From Rothia aeria (GTDB lineage: Bacteria > Actinomycetota > Actinomycetes > Actinomycetales > Micrococcaceae), in assembly GCA_002355935.1 (NCBI GenBank), contig AP017895.1:62001-126000 (forward strand): a DNA stretch of 64,000 nucleotides, read 5' to 3'. The notes below the pieces were generated by a model that was not told where the DNA came from, searched no databases, and saw only the letters and a list, made by a program, of their open reading frames with translations. Positions 1 through 9,299 of the stretch are shown piece by piece. Position numbers and translations under genes: made by a program. Every line of letters begins with the position of its first letter. Position 1 is the first letter of the stretch.

Positions 1-1104
1 CGCCATAACAGATGCGACCACCACACCCAGGAAGGAAAGCATAAGTGCGGTGACGGGCACACCATTATGGTTCGTGGTGCCCGCAAACGTGGGTGCCATT
101 TTATCGCCCGCGAGCGCGTGGAGCAGGCGGGTTGCCGCATACAGCGAGGCGTTCGCGCCCGAAAGCGCGGCGATCAGAATCACGAAGTTGGTAATGTCTG
201 CCGCATAGGGAATACCCAGTTCAGAGAACACCATCACGAAGGGTGACTGGCCGATGTCTTTGCCGGTTTGCGCCGCCTGCTGCCAGGGCATCAGGCACAG
301 AATGATCAGCATTGAGAGCACGTAGAAGCTGGAGAGCCGCCAGATCATGGCTTTAACACTGGTGCGCACCGAACGCACCGGGTTCCTCGCTTCTGCGGCG
401 GAGATGGAAAGCATTTCAACGCCGCCGAAGGAGAACATCACAATTGCCATCGAAACCCAGACGGCGCCGACTCCGTTGGGGAGCAGCCCGCCGTCGTTCA
501 CGAGGTTTGCGGTGCCCGCCGCAGCGTGCCCGGGCAGACCGACGAACACAAGAAGCAGCCCCAGCACAATAAAGACGATAACCGCAATTACTTTAATGGA
601 GGAGAGGAAAAACTCGAGGGCGCCGAAGGATTTAACGCTCACCAGGTTCAGGATGAGAATCAGGATGCCGGAGGCCGCCACCGTCACCCACAGCGGGATA
701 TCGGGGAACCAGTACGAGAAATATTTGCCGACCGCCACGAGTTCGGCGCCGGTCAGCGGCACGGTTGTTGCCCAGTACGCCCAGCGGCCAATATACCCGG
801 CGTAGGGGCTGAGGTATCTGGTGGCGATGGTGCCGAACCCGCCGGGAACGGGGTGGCGAACCGCCATTTCACCCGCACACGCCGCGATAATAGCGGCGAT
901 CATGGAGCCAACAGCGTAGGCGATAATAGCACCGGGTCCCGCAATTTTGATGGCGGAACCAGAGCCCAGAAAAAGGCCGGTCCCCAGGGCGAGACCCATC
1001 GCGATCATGGTCATCTGACCGTGCGAGAGGGAACGTTTCAGTTCACCGTCGCCGGTTGCGGGGTTATCAGCAGGCTTCACGGGGCCCTGTTCTGCGGTGC
1101 TCAT
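1..1104 (-). CDS. amino acid permease (APC superfamily), C-terminus cut by window edge
   Basis: This is a cytoplasmic-membrane amino acid transporter, probably a proton symporter of the AAT/GABA-permease group. The reverse strand reads without a stop from ATG at 1104 to base 1 (368 codons). The N-terminus has an acidic/polar cytosolic stretch followed by the family signature around residues 27-50: LKRSLSHGQMTMIAMGLALG and then GTGLFLGSG, matching the unwound TM1 substrate motif. At least eight hydrophobic segments follow, and FSFGGVEMLSISAAEARNP lies in the TM6 region, also typical of the family. The rest of the protein lies left of the window. Substrate cannot be told from sequence; proline, GABA, aromatic or branched-chain amino acids are all possible. 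Confidence 0.88.
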   Translation of the reverse strand, partial: MSTAEQGPVKPADNPATGDGELKRSLSHGQMTMIAMGLALGTGLFLGSGSAIKIAGPGAIIAYAVGSMIAAIIAACAGEMAVRHPVPGGFGTIATRYLSPYAGYIGRWAYWATTVPLTGAELVAVGKYFSYWFPDIPLWVTVAASGILILILNLVSVKSFGALEFFLSSIKVIAVIVFIVLGLLLVFVGLPGHAAAGTANLVNDGGLLPNGVGAVWVSMAIVMFSFGGVEMLSISAAEARNPVRSVRTSVKAMIWRLSSFYVLSMLIILCLMPWQQAAQTGKDIGQSPFVMVFSELGIPYAADITNFVILIAALSGANASLYAATRLLHALAGDKMAPTFAGTTNHNGVPVTALMLSFLGVVVASVMA

Positions 1105-1426
1105 AGGTTTCTTTCGGTGGGTTCTTGGTGCGGCACCTCACGCATTGAGTGTGCGCAGGGTACTGAATAACTATTACTCTCTGCGGGGGCAGGCGCAAAC
1201 CCGCTGGCAGGGGCACAGGCGGGTTTACCGGGTTTTGGGTGGGGTTTTCACGCATCCGACCCCTAAAATCTCAATATGTGAAACATGGGGTGGGGGCTTC
1301 GGCCTGCTGCCTGGTGCAGCCGTCCCGCGGCAGGGCCTCTTTGGCGGTACAGAATTTTAAAAGCAGCCGGGGTGGAGAATACGCAATCCTCCACCCCGCC
1401 GTATGTTAGACGCCCCGTATGACGTT
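1105..1426. other. intergenic gap between permease and queuosine transporter
   Basis: No supportable gene. It holds the permease promoter region on the minus strand and, at its right end, the stem-loop at 1369-1397. Small open frames here are short and lack ribosome sites. Confidence 0.5.
1369..1397 (-). terminator. stem-loop downstream of the queuosine-precursor transporter
   Basis: Arms GGGGTGGAG (1369-1377) and CTCCACCCC (1389-1397) flank an 11-nt loop. It sits about 30 bases past the stop of the minus-strand transporter gene, and the minus strand continues into AAAATT-type sequence. Probable intrinsic terminator. Confidence 0.6.
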
Positions 1427-2161
1427 TTAGCTCTTGTACTCGACTTCGTGGCGTTTGAACCAGCCAATCACCGGGTAGCTGATAGGCATGAGCACAATCT
1501 CAACCAGGCACTTATACACGTACCCGACCAGGGTGTAGCTAATGAACTGATCCAGGGTGGTAATCCCCAGAATAGGTGAGGCAATCGCACAGAAAATAAT
1601 GGTGTCCGCCAACTCGCCCACAAGGGTTGAGGCGATCATACGCGCCCACATAAACCGCCCGGAGGTGGCCTTCTTCATGGCGACCATCACCCACGCGTTC
1701 AGAAGCTGACCCGTCAAATATCCCAGCAGCGACCCGGCAAAAATCTGCCATACGGGACCAAGAATAATGGCGAACGCCTCTTGGTTCGCATAGTAGCTGG
1801 CGGGCGGCAGGGCGACGGTCAGCAGGAAGCACCCGGCAGCAAACGCCGCTGCCACAAACGAGGCGATAATAGCCCGGCGAGCGCGCTTAAACCCGTACAC
1901 CTCAGAGAGCACGTCGCCGAGTACATAGGCCAGCGGGTACAGGAAGAAACCGCCGTCACTGGGGATGAAGTTGCCGTTCGTGAACGGCGGGAACTCGAAC
2001 GGCAGCGGCCCGAACTCAATACTCTTCGTGGCCGCAATATTCGAAATAATCAGAATCACGCAGGATGCGCCCAGCAGCAGGTCGAAATAGCGGCGTTTAC
2101 CCGCCCAAGGGACGGGTACGTTCGTGGTATCGGGGCGCGCCTCATTGGTGGGTGTGGACAT
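1427..2161 (-). CDS. queuosine precursor transporter (VUT/YhhQ family)
   Basis: Predicted inner-membrane importer of queuosine precursors (preQ0/preQ1) for tRNA modification. The 244-residue protein has about six hydrophobic helices after a short polar N-terminus. Family marks include SNIAATKSIEFG after the first helix, PLAYVLGDVLSEVYGFKRAR near residues 85-105, and GYLTGQLLNAWVMVAMKK near 150. The open frame extends to 2365, but the start at 2161 (MSTPTNEA) is chosen because GGGAGA lies just upstream and the longer N-terminus is arginine-rich and not family-like. I saw no preQ1 riboswitch upstream. The gene stands alone between terminators. Confidence 0.88.
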   Translation of the reverse strand: MSTPTNEARPDTTNVPVPWAGKRRYFDLLLGASCVILIISNIAATKSIEFGPLPFEFPPFTNGNFIPSDGGFFLYPLAYVLGDVLSEVYGFKRARRAIIASFVAAAFAAGCFLLTVALPPASYYANQEAFAIILGPVWQIFAGSLLGYLTGQLLNAWVMVAMKKATSGRFMWARMIASTLVGELADTIIFCAIASPILGITTLDQFISYTLVGYVYKCLVEIVLMPISYPVIGWFKRHEVEYKS

Positions 2162-2391
2162 TCTTCTCCCTGGTAGGTTCTTTCCGTCACCGCACGCCGT
2201 GCCCAATATGCTGCTGCCCGTCGCCTCCACAGGTGGGCGGGGCCCGCAGCCACACGACTGGGATACACGGCGTACACGGTCTTGTGCTGTATTGCCCGTC
2301 TGCCACCCGAGCATCACCCATTCTAACCCACGCCGACGCCTCCGCAACGCCACACGCCCGGCCATACCCGGTGCACAGCCCCGGAACGGTT

Positions 2392-3342
2392 TTACATGGT
2401 TTTAGCGCGAGCGGTGGCCTCATCACGTATCCGCTTCACCTGCTGGATGCGCCCCGCATTCTGCTGCACCCACTCGCGGTTAGCTGATAGCACCGCCTGG
2501 TCAAGCTTCTCGAAATAGTGCAGCTTCTTATCGCACGCGTAGTCTGCGGCGGCCAGCTGCTGCTCTTTCGCGTTGGTGAGAACACCTTCACCCCGGTACA
2601 GCCCGGCGATCGCCTCAGCCCGCTCAGCCACCAGCGGCGGCGCGCCCACATTATTAAAACCAGCGTCCTCTAGGCACTGCTGGTAGGCGCCCCGGTTCTC
2701 ATCGTGCACTTTGCGGGCCGCCTCGGCTGAACGCGCGCCCAGCTGCCTCAGCTCGGGGTACAGCGCCTCATAGGTGGCGTAGTTCTCTAAGGAACCGAAT
2801 ACTTTCTGGATGGCTATACCTTTGCACCCGTACTCAGCCGGGTCGGCGGTGACCGCAATGGGGGTGAACAGGTTCGGGGCGGAGGGGGCCGTCGATTTGC
2901 CCCAGTCGTACTTTTGCGGGCGCAGGTTCCTGGAATCCAGCTGCGGGCGGGAACCGTACATGGCCTGCCGCTGCGCCGACGAGAGGTAGCTGAGGGTCGG
3001 GTAGGTTTCGGGGATCCACAGGGTGGTGGAGTAGCCGCGGAACTTCGCGTCTTCTTCACTCTCGAAACGGCCACTGATTTCGGAAATACTCTCATGCGCC
3101 CGCAGCCGCGCCTCCCACCCGCCAGAGGTGAAACCGGCCTCACGCATGCACTGCGCGCCCGCCTTCTGAAGCGCCGTATTAATCTCTGCGGGGCCGCTCA
3201 GGTACTCAAGCACAGCCTGCTCATCCCCTGAGGTTCCCTCCTGCTGTGTGGCACCCGCCTGCCCGCTATCTATCCCGCCGCACCCGCTCAAAGCAAGCAT
3301 GAGCGCGGCAGCCGCCAGCAGTGAGCGTTTACCTGTTCGCAT
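2392..3342 (-). CDS. putative secreted lipoprotein of unknown function
   Basis: A 316-residue protein with a lipoprotein signal peptide: MRTGKRSLLAAAALMLALSG followed by lipobox Cys-21 (LSGCGG). The mature part begins with a Ser/Gly/Gln-rich linker, then an alpha-helix-rich soluble domain with several cysteines (QCMREAGF, YGCKGIAIQ, QQCLEDAGF, YACDKKL) that could form disulfides. The pattern of QCMREAGF and QCLEDAGF recalls small actinobacterial lipoproteins with paired cysteines, but I do not recognise a named family. The start at 3342 is preferred over 3399 because it opens directly on the signal peptide. Single gene; function unknown. Confidence 0.75.
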   Translation of the reverse strand: MRTGKRSLLAAAALMLALSGCGGIDSGQAGATQQEGTSGDEQAVLEYLSGPAEINTALQKAGAQCMREAGFTSGGWEARLRAHESISEISGRFESEEDAKFRGYSTTLWIPETYPTLSYLSSAQRQAMYGSRPQLDSRNLRPQKYDWGKSTAPSAPNLFTPIAVTADPAEYGCKGIAIQKVFGSLENYATYEALYPELRQLGARSAEAARKVHDENRGAYQQCLEDAGFNNVGAPPLVAERAEAIAGLYRGEGVLTNAKEQQLAAADYACDKKLHYFEKLDQAVLSANREWVQQNAGRIQQVKRIRDEATARAKTM

Positions 3343-3719
3343 GGTCCTACTGTTCCTTTGACGATGTTCACCGGTAGCCACCGTGGCTACCCTCCTCACT
3401 ATCGTACGTTGAGGGTACGCACCTCATTGTCTTAAAACCACTGTACCTATTCTTTATAAAAGCGGAAGCCACCCGGCGTATTGTTTCGGTGAGCTAAAAC
3501 TTTTACCCTTGGGCTTTTGACTCTTCTATCAGCCCAAGGGCGGATAGGAGGAAAAGCATAGGTGTGGCTGGGGATTTGGCTAACACGTTCGGTATAAAGG
3601 CTTTTCTGGGAAAATTTTTCCTAAATACCGCATTATTTTGGTTATATTCTGAAAAAAGACACCCTCCGCGGTGGGGCGCATGGCCCGCCACCGGAAGGGT
3701 GTCTCAATATGGGGGAAGA
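3343..3719. other. intergenic gap between purC terminator and lipoprotein promoter
   Basis: No gene seen. It is AT-rich around 3560-3660. It contains a short stem with arms CCCTTGGGCT (3506-3515) and AGCCCAAGGG (3531-3540), and the purC terminator described separately. Confidence 0.5.
3652..3704 (-). terminator. rho-independent terminator of purC
   Basis: On the minus strand, arms AGACACCCT and AGGGTGTCT (outer ends 3704 and 3658) enclose a second GC-rich stem, and the hairpin is followed at once by a run of six T. This is the classical form, 16 bases past the purC stop. Confidence 0.8.
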
Positions 3720-4645
3720 TTAAAACTTCGTGCCGGTTAGCCGCTCGTAGGCTTCAATGTAGCGGGCGCGGGTTTTCTCCACCACAGCCTCGGGCAGGTG
3801 AGGCACATTATCGGAGCCGTCCCAGCCTGCCTCCGGCGAGCGCAGCCAGTCGCGCACATACTGTTTATCGAAGCTCGGCTGGGATTTGCCTGGCTCATAT
3901 TCGCTCGCGTCCCAGAACCGTGAGGAGTCGGGGGTGAGCAGCTCATCGCCGAGGGTGATTTCGCCGCGGTATGAGTCGGTGCCGAACTCAACTTTGGTAT
4001 CCGCAAGGATAATGCCCTGCTCGCGGGCGATCTTTTCGGCGGTGGTGTAAATGTACAGGGTCAGCTCTTCAAGCCGCTCGGCCACGGCCTCCCCCACTTC
4101 TTCCCACAGTTCTTGGCGGGTGACCATCTCGTCGTGTTCGCCCACCTCAGCCTTGCCGGTGGGGGTGAAGATTGGCGGCTGCAGGCGGGAGCCGTTCACC
4201 AGCCCAGCGGGAAGCTCAATCCCCGCAATGGTGCCGTTCTCACGGTATGTCTCCAGCCCCGACCCCGTCAGGTACCCGCGGGCAATGCACTCCACCGGGA
4301 ACATATTCAGCGACTTGCAGATCATGGCTCGCCCCGCCACTTCGTCCGGCACGTCCGTGGAAAGCACGTGGTTTGGCACGTCCCCAGCTGTTTAAACCAC
4401 CATAGGGAAAGCTGCGTCAGAACCGCGCCTTTGTCGGGGATTTCGGTGGGAAGGATCTTATCGAAAGCACTAATGCGGTCGGAGGCGACCACCATGACGG
4501 AGCCTGCGCGTACCTCAGCGTCGTCGCTGATAGTTAGCCCGGCAGCGTCGTAACGGCTTTCTTCGGGAACATACAGGTCACGGACTTTACCGGAGTAGAC
4601 GTGAGTCCAACCTGGAATCTCAATGGGGGCGGTGCGGGAGGTCAT
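3720..4645 (-). CDS. purC: phosphoribosylaminoimidazole-succinocarboxamide synthase, one frameshift
   Basis: SAICAR synthetase, the ATP-dependent joining of CAIR and aspartate in purine synthesis. The N-terminal part (4645 to about 4385) has [14 protein letters not shown] and [19 protein letters not shown]. The C-terminal part (about 4382 to 3720) starts [18 protein letters not shown] and contains [36 protein letters not shown] and [12 protein letters not shown], all family hallmarks. The two parts lie in different frames. Restoring one G in the run at 4382-4385 (CTGGGGAC to CTGGGGGAC) gives the expected QLGDVPNHV and a 308-residue protein. The start at 4645 has AGGAG six bases upstream. Followed by a strong terminator; purD lies upstream on the same strand. 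Since purC is normally essential in this pathway, a sequencing error is more likely than a pseudogene. Confidence 0.9.
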
Positions 4646-4776
4646 GGGCATCTCCTGAGATGTGTTCTGCGGTGGTTGAAGAGCTGTGTACTTTTTAACA
4701 TACCCGATATGATGCCCCGGCGTGCAATAGTACGCCCTCACGGGTTCTGAGGGTGAGGTGGCACTCTTAAAGAATG

Positions 4777-4811
4777 AGGTGACCGGCGTTTGGGTGCGTT
4801 GCCGGTCACCT
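4777..4811 (-). terminator. stem-loop between purD and purC
   Basis: Arms AGGTGACCGGC (4777-4787) and GCCGGTCACCT (4801-4811) with a 13-nt loop, 77 bases past the purD stop; the minus strand then reads CATTCTTT. Probable terminator or attenuator between the two purine genes. Confidence 0.6.
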
Positions 4812-4888
4812 TCTGGCGGGCGGGGTAGCGCCCGGTCGGGAGCATCGAATAGGATGCCGCACCAGATGCCGCGGATGCCCCCGCCGCG

Positions 4889-6172
4889 TTAGTCGCGAAG
4901 TTCGGGCACGGTAATCGCCCCCTGCACGGCTTTCAGAGCGATATCGGTGCGGTATTGTGCGCCTTCCCAGGTGATAGCGTGTACCCCTTCGTAGGCGGCA
5001 TCGCGAGCCTGGGCAAGGGTATCACCAAGCGCGACAACGGCGAGCACGCGCCCGCCCGCTGTCACAATCTCTTCGCCCGCGACGGCGGTTCCGGCGTGCA
5101 CCACATGCACACCGGGCACGTTGGATGCGTTCTCAAGCCCCGCGATCGCATCGCCCTTACGCGGGGTTCCCGGGTAGTTTTCTGCCGCCATGACCACATC
5201 TACGGCGGTGCGGGGATCCCATTCCAGGTGGGTGTCTTCGGCGATCTCGCCGCGGGATGCCGCGAGGAGCAGCTGCCCGAGCGGGGTGCGCAGGCGTGCC
5301 AGCACCGCCTGGGTTTCGGGGTCACCAAAGCGAGCGTTGAATTCGATGACGCGCACGCCGCGGCTGGTAACGGTGAGCCCGCAGAAGAGTACACCTACGA
5401 ACGGGGTGCCGCGTTCTGCCATGCGCGTGATGGTGGGGCGGGCGATCTTTTCGATCACTTCGCCCACAAATCCTTCAGGCAGCCAGTCAAGTGGGGTGTA
5501 GGCGCCCATCCCGCCGGTGTTTGGGCCTTTATCGTTGTCAAAGATGCGCTTGAAATCCTGCGCGGGAGACAGCGGGAGCACGTTCTTTCCGTCGCTGATG
5601 ACGAAGAGCGACACTTCGGGACCGTCCAAGAATTCTTCGATCACCACGGAACCGCCGGCGGCAAAGCAGGCGTTCGCATGCTCTAAGGCGGCATCCCGGT
5701 TCTCGGTGACAACCACGCCCTTACCCGCGGCGAGCCCGTCGTCTTTCACCACATAGGGGGCGCCGAATTCATCAAGGGCTTGCGCCGCTTCGGCCTCGGT
5801 CGTGGCGACGAAGGCGCGGGCGGTCGGCACGTTCGCCTCCTCCATCACCTGCTTGGCGAATGCCTTGGACCCCTCAAGCTGTGCCGCAGCCGCGGAGGGT
5901 CCGAAGACCGCGAAGCCCGCCTCGCGCAAGGCGTCGGAAACACCGGCGACTAGAGGTGCCTCAGGGCCAATAACCACCAGGTCTGCGGCGAGCTCGCGGG
6001 CGAGCGTAACAGCCTGCTCGGGGTTATTGGCATCGATGGCGTGTACCGGAACGTCCTGAGCGATGCCCGCGTTGCCGGGTGCGCTGTGAACTTCGGTTAC
6101 CTGTGGATCGCGCGCAAGCGCACGGATAATTGCGTGTTCGCGGCCGCCGGGGCCCAGTACCAAAACCTTCAT
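4889..6172 (-). CDS. purD: phosphoribosylamine-glycine ligase
   Basis: GAR synthetase, the second step of purine synthesis, joining phosphoribosylamine and glycine with ATP. The 427-residue protein is normal length for the family. It opens with [15 protein letters not shown], the dinucleotide-like N-terminal loop. The ATP-grasp part has [17 protein letters not shown] near residue 140, [19 protein letters not shown], and [34 protein letters not shown] near 287 carries the metal-binding Glu and Asn. The frame also allows a start at 6178 (MYMKVL); 6172 is preferred on family alignment. Intact, unlike purC and purF. Confidence 0.93.
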   Translation of the reverse strand: MKVLVLGPGGREHAIIRALARDPQVTEVHSAPGNAGIAQDVPVHAIDANNPEQAVTLARELAADLVVIGPEAPLVAGVSDALREAGFAVFGPSAAAAQLEGSKAFAKQVMEEANVPTARAFVATTEAEAAQALDEFGAPYVVKDDGLAAGKGVVVTENRDAALEHANACFAAGGSVVIEEFLDGPEVSLFVISDGKNVLPLSPAQDFKRIFDNDKGPNTGGMGAYTPLDWLPEGFVGEVIEKIARPTITRMAERGTPFVGVLFCGLTVTSRGVRVIEFNARFGDPETQAVLARLRTPLGQLLLAASRGEIAEDTHLEWDPRTAVDVVMAAENYPGTPRKGDAIAGLENASNVPGVHVVHAGTAVAGEEIVTAGGRVLAVVALGDTLAQARDAAYEGVHAITWEGAQYRTDIALKAVQGAITVPELRD

Positions 6173-6256
6173 GTACATAAGGGTACCGTGTCGTATGCGA
6201 CCTGGGCGGGGGTTTCGGCGCTCTTCTGTATCGTGGGGTGCCTATCCCTCAGGCCG

Positions 6257-6324
6257 TAAAAAAGAGCCTTTATGTGAATAAAGCGGTGTTTTTAACGCTT
6301 TTTTCGTATAAAGGCTCTTTTTAG
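6257..6324. repeat. 68-bp intergenic palindrome, copy 1
   Basis: Left arm 6257-6285, 10-nt loop 6286-6295, right arm 6296-6324. The left arm contains AGAGCCTTTATGTGAATAAA; the right arm is its inverse with a few mismatches. It sits between the divergent purD and SemiSWEET genes, where no terminator is needed. The same architecture recurs at 32932 and 62362. Confidence 0.85.
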
Positions 6325-6466
6325 CAGGATAGTTTAGGGCCGCCGCCGTGGCCTGCATTTTGCGTCATTCCAGGGGCGGGAGTAGGCTAAATTGTCTTGT
6401 GAATACGGTCTGCATCTACTGGGTTGGGCGCATCGCAGGGCATACTACACAGACGAAAGGACCCTC

Positions 6467-6787
6467 ATGAGCGCACAAAATTCCAGCACTCAGACCCCCA
6501 CCCAAGAGACGCATAAAGAATCGGATATTCACGCCAGATTTTTCCCGATCCTAGCGCGCGTAGCATCCGTAACCGCGGTGCTCATGTACGTCTTCTACTT
6601 CCCGCAAATTATCGGCAATATCAATGGTCATAAGGGCGACTGGATTCAGCCGCTCGTTGCCGGCATTAACTGCACGCTGTGGGTGGCATACGGTTTGTGG
6701 CGCGAGAAGAAAGACTGGCCCATCGTGATTGCAAATGCGCCCGGCATTATTTTTGGCGGCACGGCTGCCGTCACCGCGCTCATGTAG
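6467..6787 (+). CDS. SemiSWEET-type sugar transporter (PQ-loop)
   Basis: A 106-residue small membrane protein. After a polar N-terminal tail of about 28 residues there are three helices: roughly 30-50 containing YVFYFPQIIGNINGHKGDW, 60-77 (GINCTLWVAYGLW) and 84-105 (IVIANAPGIIFGGTAAVTAL). The PQ motif in the first helix and three-helix length fit SemiSWEETs, which act as dimers to carry mono- or disaccharides. The start at 6467 has AAAGGA six bases upstream. Transport substrate unknown. Confidence 0.85.
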   Translation: MSAQNSSTQTPTQETHKESDIHARFFPILARVASVTAVLMYVFYFPQIIGNINGHKGDWIQPLVAGINCTLWVAYGLWREKKDWPIVIANAPGIIFGGTAAVTALM

Positions 6788-6875
6788 CCGCCTATCCGCC
6801 CCACTCGAACTCCCCGCGCCACGCCCGAGGCGAATAATGCGCCCTGAAGCCTGCAAAACCCTTTTAATAGGGTGT

Positions 6876-8216
6876 ATGAATAGCGCACACATCGCAGAGG
6901 CCGCCACCCCCGTACGCGACGCCGAGCTGGCGGTTGCCACCCGCGGCGGCATGATCGAATCCCGCCACCGCGGCACCGTGGTGGTGCTCTCCCCCGGCGG
7001 CGATGTTATCCTCGCCCTCGGAGACGCCCACCGCCCCATCTTCGCGCGCTCCACTCTCAAACCGTTCCAGGCCATTGGGGCGCTCAAAGCCGGGGCGCCG
7101 CTGCGCGGGGCGCAGGTGGCGATCGCGTGCGCATCGCACCGGGGCACTTTCGAGCAGATGCGCGCGGTACAGGAGGCGCTGGCGGCAGCCGGGCTCAGCG
7201 CCGACGCGCTCCAGTGCCCCGCCGTGTACCCCACCGACTCGGGCACGCGCGCCACCATGCTCCAGGCGGGGCTGGCAAAAACACCGCTCGCGTTCGAGTG
7301 CTCCGGCAAACACGCCGCGTTCTTGTGGGCGTGCGCGGCCAAAAGTGAACGCGGCGAGCTTGAGCCGGATGCGGCACTGTGGAGCATCGACACTTATCTT
7401 GACCCCCAGCACCCGCTGCAGCGCATGATCGTTGAAGAGGTGGAGGCGTTCACCGGCGAGCAGGTTGCGCACGCCAGCGTCGACGGGTGCGGCGCGCCCG
7501 TGTTCGCGTTATCACCGGTGGGTTTGGCCCGCGCCTACGCAACCCTGGGCACGGCGATCCGCAATATGGAGGCGGATGCGCGCGCCTCAACCGTAGCAAC
7601 CGCGATGGTGGATTACCCCGAGCTGATTCAGGGCCCAGACTCCCCCGACACGGTGGTGAGTGAACGGCTGGACGCTGTGGTGAAAAGCGGCGCGGAGGGG
7701 ATGCTGTGCGTTGGCCTGCGCTCGGGGGCGAGCGCCGTGGTGAAGATTTCTGACGGGTCATCCCGCGCCACGCACCTGGTGGCGCTGCGGGCGCTGCAGG
7801 CGGCAGGGTTTTTGACGCAGACGACGGTGGATAGCCTGCTGACTGCGGTGCTTCGCCCCATTACCGGCGGTGTTGAAGACGGGCAGCCGCGTACTGTGGG
7901 GGAGCTGGTGCCTGGCACGGATCTTGCGGCGGTACTGGCTGGGGTGGCGCCGGCGGTGGCGGCACGGCACGGCTCAGACGGGGCCTGCCTCACGGTGCAT
8001 GAGGAAAAAGCACACGAAGAGACAACGCAGCGTGAGAAAACACCGGGTGAGCCAGATGGAGCCGACAGCACAGCCACCGGCAAGGAGGCAGACGGCACCC
8101 AAACATCCGGGGCCGCTGGCGGTTCTGCGGGGGCCGCACCCGGTCGGGGCGTCAACGGCAGGCCCGTGCGTCATGCGCTCAAGGGCCGCAGGAACGGCAA
8201 GAAAGGCAGGCGTTAG
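6876..8216 (+). CDS. L-asparaginase II family protein (Rhizobium-type)
   Basis: Cytosolic hydrolase predicted to convert asparagine to aspartate and ammonia, of the thermolabile asparaginase family first known in Rhizobium. Motifs include RHRGTVVVLSPGGDV, FARSTLKPFQAIGAL near residue 60, ACASHRGTFEQM near 89 (the Ser-His pair usual in the family), FECSGKHAAFLWAC near 140 and VDGCGAPVFALSP near 206. The core ends near residue 355; about 90 further residues are charged and low-complexity and end in a lysine/arginine-rich tail (RNGKKGRR), longer than the family norm. Its stop overlaps the next gene's GTG as TAGTG. The start is uncertain: 6876 is preferred, 6837 also possible. Confidence 0.85.
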   Translation: MNSAHIAEAATPVRDAELAVATRGGMIESRHRGTVVVLSPGGDVILALGDAHRPIFARSTLKPFQAIGALKAGAPLRGAQVAIACASHRGTFEQMRAVQEALAAAGLSADALQCPAVYPTDSGTRATMLQAGLAKTPLAFECSGKHAAFLWACAAKSERGELEPDAALWSIDTYLDPQHPLQRMIVEEVEAFTGEQVAHASVDGCGAPVFALSPVGLARAYATLGTAIRNMEADARASTVATAMVDYPELIQGPDSPDTVVSERLDAVVKSGAEGMLCVGLRSGASAVVKISDGSSRATHLVALRALQAAGFLTQTTVDSLLTAVLRPITGGVEDGQPRTVGELVPGTDLAAVLAGVAPAVAARHGSDGACLTVHEEKAHEETTQREKTPGEPDGADSTATGKEADGTQTSGAAGGSAGAAPGRGVNGRPVRHALKGRRNGKKGRR

Positions 8217-8634
8217 TGGCGATACGGCGTAAAGTGTCGGAGGCTGACGGGGCGGCTGCGCTGGCCACTGTACGCGGCGTTTTTGAGGCAGGCACACCGC
8301 TGACGGGCGGGCAGAACCGGGAAGAGATGGAACGGTTGTTCGCGTCCCTGCCGCGTGGGGTGCGCGCCACCGCTGTGCGGTACAGCCTGGAGGAGCTGGG
8401 CACTTTAGCCCCCGGCAATAGTGTTGAGGTGCGGGTGCCCCGTATGGGGTGACCCAGTGCGTGGCTGGCCCGCGGCATACGCGCGGCACCCCGCCGAGTG
8501 TGGTTGAGGCGTCCGCTTTCGTGTGGTGTGCGCTCGCGCTTGGGGTGCTGGGGTGGGCTGATGCGTTGGGGTCAGCCCAGCTGAGCGCAAGCGGTGAGCG
8601 GTCTGATATTTCCCGCTATTTCCCGTTATTCTAG
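8216..8634 (+). CDS. sterol-carrier-like small protein (bacterial SCP orthologue), one frameshift
   Basis: Small actinobacterial protein annotated in relatives as sterol carrier family protein; biochemical role not known to me. The first part (8216 to about 8440) carries ATAVRYSLEELGTLAPGNSV followed by EVRVP; the second part, in another frame, starts GVTQCVAGPRHTRGTPPSVV. In relatives these are continuous as VRVPPYGVTQC. Adding one C to the run at 8438-8441 restores this and gives 139 residues. It starts at GTG inside the upstream stop (TAGTG), so translation is probably coupled to the asparaginase. A terminator-like stem follows at 8666-8726. Confidence 0.75.
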
Positions 8635-8665
8635 GCGCCCGATTCTAGGCACCAACTGCCTGAAT

Positions 8666-8726
8666 AACGCAGCTTATGGTGTATCGCCCACGCCTTAGGG
8701 GCAGGTAATACGCCTTAAGCTGCGTT
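8666..8726 (+). terminator. stem-loop with T run after the SCP-like gene
   Basis: Arms AACGCAGCTTA (8666-8676) and TAAGCTGCGTT (8716-8726), the right arm running into TTTT. The long loop can itself pair. Probable terminator of the asparaginase/SCP pair. Confidence 0.6.
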
Positions 8727-8791
8727 TTCCGAGCTCCCGCCGTTGAGGGAGCCGCTAGGCAGGGCACAGCCCAAAAGCTAGACTTGAAGAT

Positions 8792-9144
8792 ATGAGTAGC
8801 GCACACACACCTTCTAATTCCCACCCTGATTCTTCGGGGCATTCCCCGCCCCTGTGCCTGAAGCATCCCCCGAGACCGAGGTCGAGTACTCGCAGGTGCG
8901 TATCCGCCGTGCCCCGTCCATTCCGGCGTTTATGATTCTGGGCCTGGTCGTGGGGCTTATTGTGGCGTTTGTTTCGGTGTGGTTCGGCCCGGGTAATCCC
9001 TCCTACACGTTTGAGGCGGTGTTCGGGGTGATCGCCGTCATTTTTGGTGCCGTGGGTACGGCCCTGGGGGCGCTTTTGGGGCTGTGGCTTGACCGCCGGT
9101 CGGTGAAGAAAGCCCGTATTGCCCGCGTCGAGCCTGAAGACTAA
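8792..9144 (+). CDS. conserved two-helix membrane protein upstream of purF, one frameshift
   Basis: Predicted 117-residue membrane protein: polar Ser/Pro-rich N-terminus, then RIRRAPSIPAFMILGLVVGL (first helix), a loop with WFGPGNPSYTFEAVFG, a second helix (VIAVIFGAVGTALGALLGLW) and a basic tail. The ATG at 8792 reads MSSAHTPSNSHPDSSGHSP and then leaves frame; the continuation PVPEASPETEVEY is one frame away. Adding a C at 8849-8852 joins them. Similar small proteins stand next to purF in related Micrococcaceae. Function unknown. Confidence 0.7.
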
Positions 9145-9299
9145 GAGCAGCCAGCCTGTGAGAAATATTCGTATACCGCACCACTTTTTTCTGTTGGAGG
9201 GGTAGACTGGTTGTGCGTCTTAATCTGGCAAAATTTTTAGCATCACACGCGAAGGCTGGTTAAGGCGTTCCCACAGTCCCGACGTCGAAAAGAAGTGAA

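Noticed and set aside
526-1170. Long plus-strand open frame over the permease gene
   Set aside because: It is antisense to a clear amino-acid permease and its peptide has no family character.
2162-2391. preQ1 riboswitch before the queuosine-precursor transporter
   Set aside because: No C-rich loop plus A-rich tail pseudoknot pattern could be seen; the leader is GC-rich without the motif.
6257-6324. Palindrome copies as insertion-sequence ends (MITE)
   Set aside because: No flanking target duplications could be recognised and no transposase gene is in the window; a REP-like origin remains open.
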